This document shows positions 22,835 through 47,500 of a stretch of DNA of 47,500 nucleotides, one piece after another (the first letter of the stretch is position 1; the number at the start of each line of letters is the position of its first letter). A program made the translations under genes and the position numbers. A model generated the notes under the pieces. It made no database searches. It was not told the origin of the DNA and saw only the letters and a program-made list of their open reading frames with translations. The DNA comes from Chrysomallon squamiferum (Eukaryota; Mollusca; Gastropoda; Neomphalida; Peltospiridae), in the NCBI GenBank assembly GCA_012295275.1, contig CM022671.1, positions 16,084,456 to 16,131,955 of the forward strand, given 5' to 3'.

Positions 22835-23300
22835 ATCATTATCATTATCATTATTGTTATCATTATTATTATTATTAATATTATTATCAGTTGTTATTGT
22901 AGTATTGTTTATTATTATTATTATTATTAGTAGTAGTAGTAGTAGTATTTTATTATATATAGTAGTCTTACTGTTTTGTATTAGTAGTAGTAGTATTTTA
23001 TTATATGTTAATATTCTTACTGTTTTTACTACTATTACTTTGCTACTAAAAATATTTTACTACTATACTACTATTACTACTACTACTACTGCTACTACTT
23101 TTCTGCTAAGACAATTATTACTACTATTACTACTACTATTAATTATACTATCTACTACTACTATTTTCTACTACTTACTTTTATTACTATTAATACTCCT
23201 ACTAATACTACCACTAATACTATTACTACTTATATTACCTCTACTACCTCTACTACTACAATCTTTTCTACTACTACTACTACTGTTATTGTTATTATTC
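22835..23300. repeat. Imperfect ATT / AGT / ACT triplet tract
   Basis: About 460 bases of mixed triplets with long register-keeping runs; the open frame through it is low complexity. Confidence 0.9.
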
Positions 23301-23701
23301 AAATAACTGTTTGCTTTTCGATCTCCAAGAAGGTTTCTCTATAACTGAGCTCACAATATTTAAAATATTTTAATTCGACCTTGTTCATTATCTCGTCTGT
23401 TTCAGTCAAGGTTGAATAATCACGCCGTGACGTGACACTTTTTTCACGTGTAATGTAATCAGTGCAACACAAACAAAAGATTTTTTTTTCTCTTTTGTCA
23501 GAGGAAATGGGCCATTTCTGACATGCAGACAGGGAATGTGCGACCACAAGCAGAGTTTTGTTCATCAATGAATCTTCTGTGGCATTCTTTTAAAACTAAA
23601 AAAAGTAGAATTTAATTTCTTTTTTAATTTTTGTTTCTTCATATCTTTTTATGTGTTTGTGCGCGTGCGCGCACCTATGTGTGTGTGTGTGTGTATGTGT
23701 G

Positions 23702-23702
<1 letters not shown>

Positions 23703-23744
<42 letters not shown>
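23703..23744. repeat. (TA)n microsatellite
   Basis: Pure TA tract preceded by a degenerate GT tract (23655-23702). Confidence 0.95.
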
Positions 23745-23749
<5 letters not shown>

Positions 23750-23923
23750 AGTGTACTCAAGAATATCTAGGATCGTTGTAAATTGTTAAGTATATATTTA
23801 ATAGTAACCTTTATTAACATATTGCTTCTGACAACATGTGCATTTTCTTTTCTGTTTTGTTTCTGTCTTTCTGTCTATCATTTCCTGCCTCCTTTCCTCC
23901 GATCTCTCCTTCTTCTTTTCCTG

Positions 23924-24025
<102 letters not shown>

Positions 24026-25341
24026 GTATAAAGCTAGAAAGTTCATTTGATTGCGGAAAGCGCACTTTTATTTTTAATAAATTTTGTATTTATTTTATTC
24101 TTGTGTTTCTTTGTTTTGTTTGGTGTTTATCGATTTTGAAGCCATAAAATAAATAAATCGATAATCTGAAAATATACTAAAAAAGTTTGGCCATTTATAC
24201 GTGTCGCTGGAAGCACATTCAGAAGAGATTAATTTCTTCTTTTTTTTTTCTTTTTTTTTTAATGTTGGTTTTAATAATAGGTTGGAGTTAAGAAAGATAA
24301 CAAAGCACATATGCTGACTGTAAAAGCATAAAATGTATACTATATCTTTCAAAACTTAATATAATCATTATTATCAAAAACAAAACAATCACTCTTATTT
24401 TTTTTCTCCGTCTTTTATATTTTATTTTTTATTATTTGGTTTTAATAAAGAAAGGTAACAAAGTTCCACCCGGATGTCTATAAAAGTATAACCATAAATG
24501 ATATATCTGACTTCTCAATATAATATTATTATCTAAACAAAACAGTCACTGTTCTGCGTCCTGTATATATTACGTTTATTAAATTACCCGTTAAATTAAA
24601 TGAAGATCACTGTGACAAAGCGTTATGAAAAAGCTGATTCATTCCCACAAAAGACTATCAGCTGATATCTCCCGTACTGACAATACATTTCAAATAACGA
24701 ACAAAGCAGGCATACCTACGTGTCGATGATATCTGCAATCAAATCATTTTGATACTGGCATACAGCCTATTATACCCAGAAACAATAGTTATTTTTCACG
24801 ATCATTATTTCTTTTTCTGTATTTCTCTGACATTTAACGCACGCTATACCACTGAATATCTGCTGTCACTATTTGCAGGTGCAATATATTTATAACGTAA
24901 AAAAAAATAAAATTAAAAGACCTTAATGACCTTCACTCCCTGGCTTTGTCCTTCACCCCTCCCGTGAGTATGGTTTGGCGTCGTGACAGATTTTTTTATT
25001 ATTATTCAAACGACCAACGTCTTTGAGGACAAAGCTAACGAAGCAGTAATTAATGCATTAGGATCGATTACGACCAGGGATTAACGAGGAATGCTTTGTG
25101 CTTCGTTAGGTATATCCCGAAACACAACGACAGCTCGCATAATTCACAATCTCTACCTCCGTTAGACTTTTTTCCCCATTCCAAACAGTGTTTCCATAAC
25201 ATGATTTGTCTTTCTAGTTTTAGGGAACAGGTCCATGAATTACAAAAATTCTGTAGCTGATGATTGATAAAAAGTAGCTCATGAAATGTTCTGTCAGTGC
25301 AGTTAGAAACACCTAATATTTATATGGAAAATACAAAATAC

Positions 25342-25344
<3 letters not shown>

Positions 25345-25375
<31 letters not shown>

Positions 25376-25496
25376 TTATTTATTTATTATTTTCATTATG
25401 TGTATAAGGCTTTTGAGGTTTTTTTTTATGGTTTTATCTTTTTTTTCTTTCTGTATTTTTTCTTCTTTTTTCTTTCTTTCTTTTTTTTTTTTTCCT

Positions 25497-25548
<52 letters not shown>

Positions 25549-25550
25549 TT
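25345..25550. repeat. T-rich homopolymer region
   Basis: Runs of T up to about 28 bases with scattered C. Homopolymer lengths in an assembly are unreliable here. Confidence 0.9.
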
Positions 25551-25853
25551 GGTTATGTTTGTTTTTGGTTTGGTTTTCACATAAAACTGTTCTGGATGTT
25601 TTGGCCAAACTGAATCACTGCTCCTGCTCGTTTAACTGGGATTTCCTTTCATATCCACTTTTCCATGAACGGCGTATCATACAAAGATTTACGAGGAACG
25701 CTACACGTATTAAACAGATATCAAAGAAACCTGACATTCCCGAAACTGGCAACCAATAATTTAATATTTGTATACTGCAATATAAAAAAAATAATTGTTT
25801 ATCTATAAACACAAAAAAAAAATAGGGAATATGTTTTATTCTAGATTATATAC

Positions 25854-25896
<43 letters not shown>

Positions 25897-26225
25897 CGCT
25901 GGTGCGCATGTATTGTTATTTTATGCTATAAAAAAAATTATTTGGATAAAGCAAACTTTTATTAATATTTCTAATATTTCTAATATCAGAAGAAAATCTT
26001 GCAAATCTGAAGACGGAAATATTATCCTCGTCATCATCCTAAAATAAAAATATAAATCAAAGCCAAATAAAATAGAAAATCGCAGATAAACAGAGAAAAA
26101 TTATCAAATAGATCTGAAGTCTAAAAACAGAGTAAGGGATCAGACTGAATTTAAAATTATCTGTTTTTATTTTTTGGACAAATTGGCTTCTTCTTTACAA
26201 CTGTGTTTAGCTCGGGAAACTAGAT

Positions 26226-26227
<2 letters not shown>

Positions 26228-26273
<46 letters not shown>
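26228..26273. repeat. (CT)n microsatellite, about 46 bp
   Basis: Pure CT tract in the divergent intergenic region. Confidence 0.97.
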
Positions 26274-26275
<2 letters not shown>

Positions 26276-27348
26276 GATGTAAACAAATTTATTTTTCTTA
26301 TTACTGTTTGTCTGCTTTCGTGAAAATAAGGATTTTCCGCCTTCAAATGGCTATCTCTTCTTTTTTTTTTAAATGAATGAGTGAATGAATGAATTTATTT
26401 ATTTATTTATTGTTATTACTACTACAACTACTACTACTATTCACTTTCATATTTCTCATTCCAAAACATACGTTTTCACTCAATTATATTTGATTTTGTT
26501 TTTTTAAAAAAAAAAACATTTTGTCTCGGCATGTATTCTGAATAACGTGCTTTACTTCTACCAGAGTCGGGCGCCTAGCTAACAAAACGCGTTTAGCTAT
26601 TTAATACGGATTTATCTTAGATGGCAATTGTACCCAGTTATGTCAGACCCATTGAAGATTGTACGCTAGTCCGATAATACCCTTGTTCCACTGAGGCCAG
26701 TTACCGGGCAAAGAAACGCACTAACAAAAGCTTTTAGTTCTAAAATTCGTTCCAAGTGAGTGAAGAAAAATCTATGGACTACAAAAGCTATCAATATGAT
26801 TTGTGAACAACAAGAAAAAAAAGAAAAAAAAAAAAAATCAATTCTCTACCTGACATTTAGTTAACGTAGCAAGAAGTGATCTAAACGAGGTAAACTCGAG
26901 ATTCGAAACTTGGAAGTCAGACAGACCAGTTTCTTGCTGTTGTTGTTGTTGTTGTTGTTGTTGTTACTACTACTACGACTACTGACACTTGGAAACAATA
27001 AAAACACACTGTGTTTGACTGGTGGTACTCGTACAATGGAGGGCGCTTCCTATTGAAGATGATTGTATTTCACAGATTTGTATCATTAGACGACTTCTAT
27101 TAAAACACGGCTGACTGTGATTTGCCGGTGGTCTTTTTTTGTGTGATATACGTTTCACCCGCGAATCCGTTTAGAGCAGTTTTTTTTATTGTTTTTTTTT
27201 TGTTTGTATTTTTTTTAAACTTGGTTTGCGCTGTGGAAAAAAAGGAAGAGGAGATAGATTCTCTACGTTTCTAGTTCATTATTATTTTTTATTTTTTTAA
27301 TAAAACGTGCAGAGTTCTGTGATTTCTAAGTAACTGTTACTATGCAGG

Positions 27349-47336
<19,988 letters not shown>

Positions 47337-47500
47337 GTAAGTTAGTTATAACATCTATTGTTATATTTCTTTGTGCGCGAATATGTGTGTTTATGAGTGA
47401 CTGTGTATTTAGAGGAATGTATGTCATATTTTATCTTGGTTTTAGAATGTGTGTGTTTGTGTATTTGTGTGTGTGTGATTGTGTGTGTGTGTGTGTGTGT

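Noticed and set aside
23299-23568. Minus-strand 89-codon frame starting MMNKTLLVVAHSLSACQ
   Set aside because: No donor in a useful phase, no neighbouring exons, no recognised similarity.

Overview
The window is eukaryotic nuclear DNA, most likely from a mollusc and probably a gastropod. It is AT-rich and full of microsatellites, with short GT-AG exons scattered through long introns. It encodes a secreted Cu/Zn superoxide dismutase with a His/Met-rich extension, and it carries relics of what I recognise from memory as a dispersed molluscan repeat. There are no bacterial operons, rRNA, tRNA or CRISPR arrays. Exons were assembled by hand from splice signals, open frames and matching intron phases, so they are models without transcript support.

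Region 1 (about 0.7-7.9 kb, minus strand) holds an extracellular Cu/Zn superoxide dismutase gene. It has seven coding exons and two candidate first exons, at 7717-7840 and 6732-6954. Each candidate encodes a signal peptide and each ends in phase 1. The enzyme domain keeps every metal ligand, but exon 5 lacks one base (2406-2409), which breaks the frame.

Region 2 (10.5-21.6 kb, minus strand) holds a five-exon gene for a secreted 294-residue protein. It has 13 cysteines between a signal peptide and a C-terminal hydrophobic tail of GPI-anchor type. Its large introns contain two minisatellites. One (about 12.73-13.49 kb) appears to have been amplified from inside a dispersed element. The other (about 17.65-18.80 kb) carries a CACGTG motif in most units.

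Region 3 (21.6-27.3 kb) lies between gene 2 and the plus-strand gene 3, whose 5' ends face each other. I see only simple repeats and no supported coding exon there.

Region 4 (27.3 kb to the window end, plus strand) holds the 5' twelve coding exons of a large intracellular-type protein that I do not recognise; at least 814 residues are coded here and the 3' end is outside. It has a basic Ser-rich N-terminal half, an RVGGG-containing segment followed by a predicted helix, five tandem repeats of about 60 residues around the core TKSGRLIEK, and a very basic region with three repeats of SEGGTRHVKRRKKRADGTYS type. One extra base (44152-44155) breaks the frame inside the third TKSGRLIEK repeat.

A theme of the window is tandem duplication touching splice sites. 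The 3' end of gene 3 exon 5 and its donor are amplified about 13 times. A gene 1 acceptor region is duplicated. Tandem repeats also end against, or start near, several other exons. The two single-base frame breaks, in otherwise intact genes with coherent splice phases, look more like assembly errors than decay, but that is inference.
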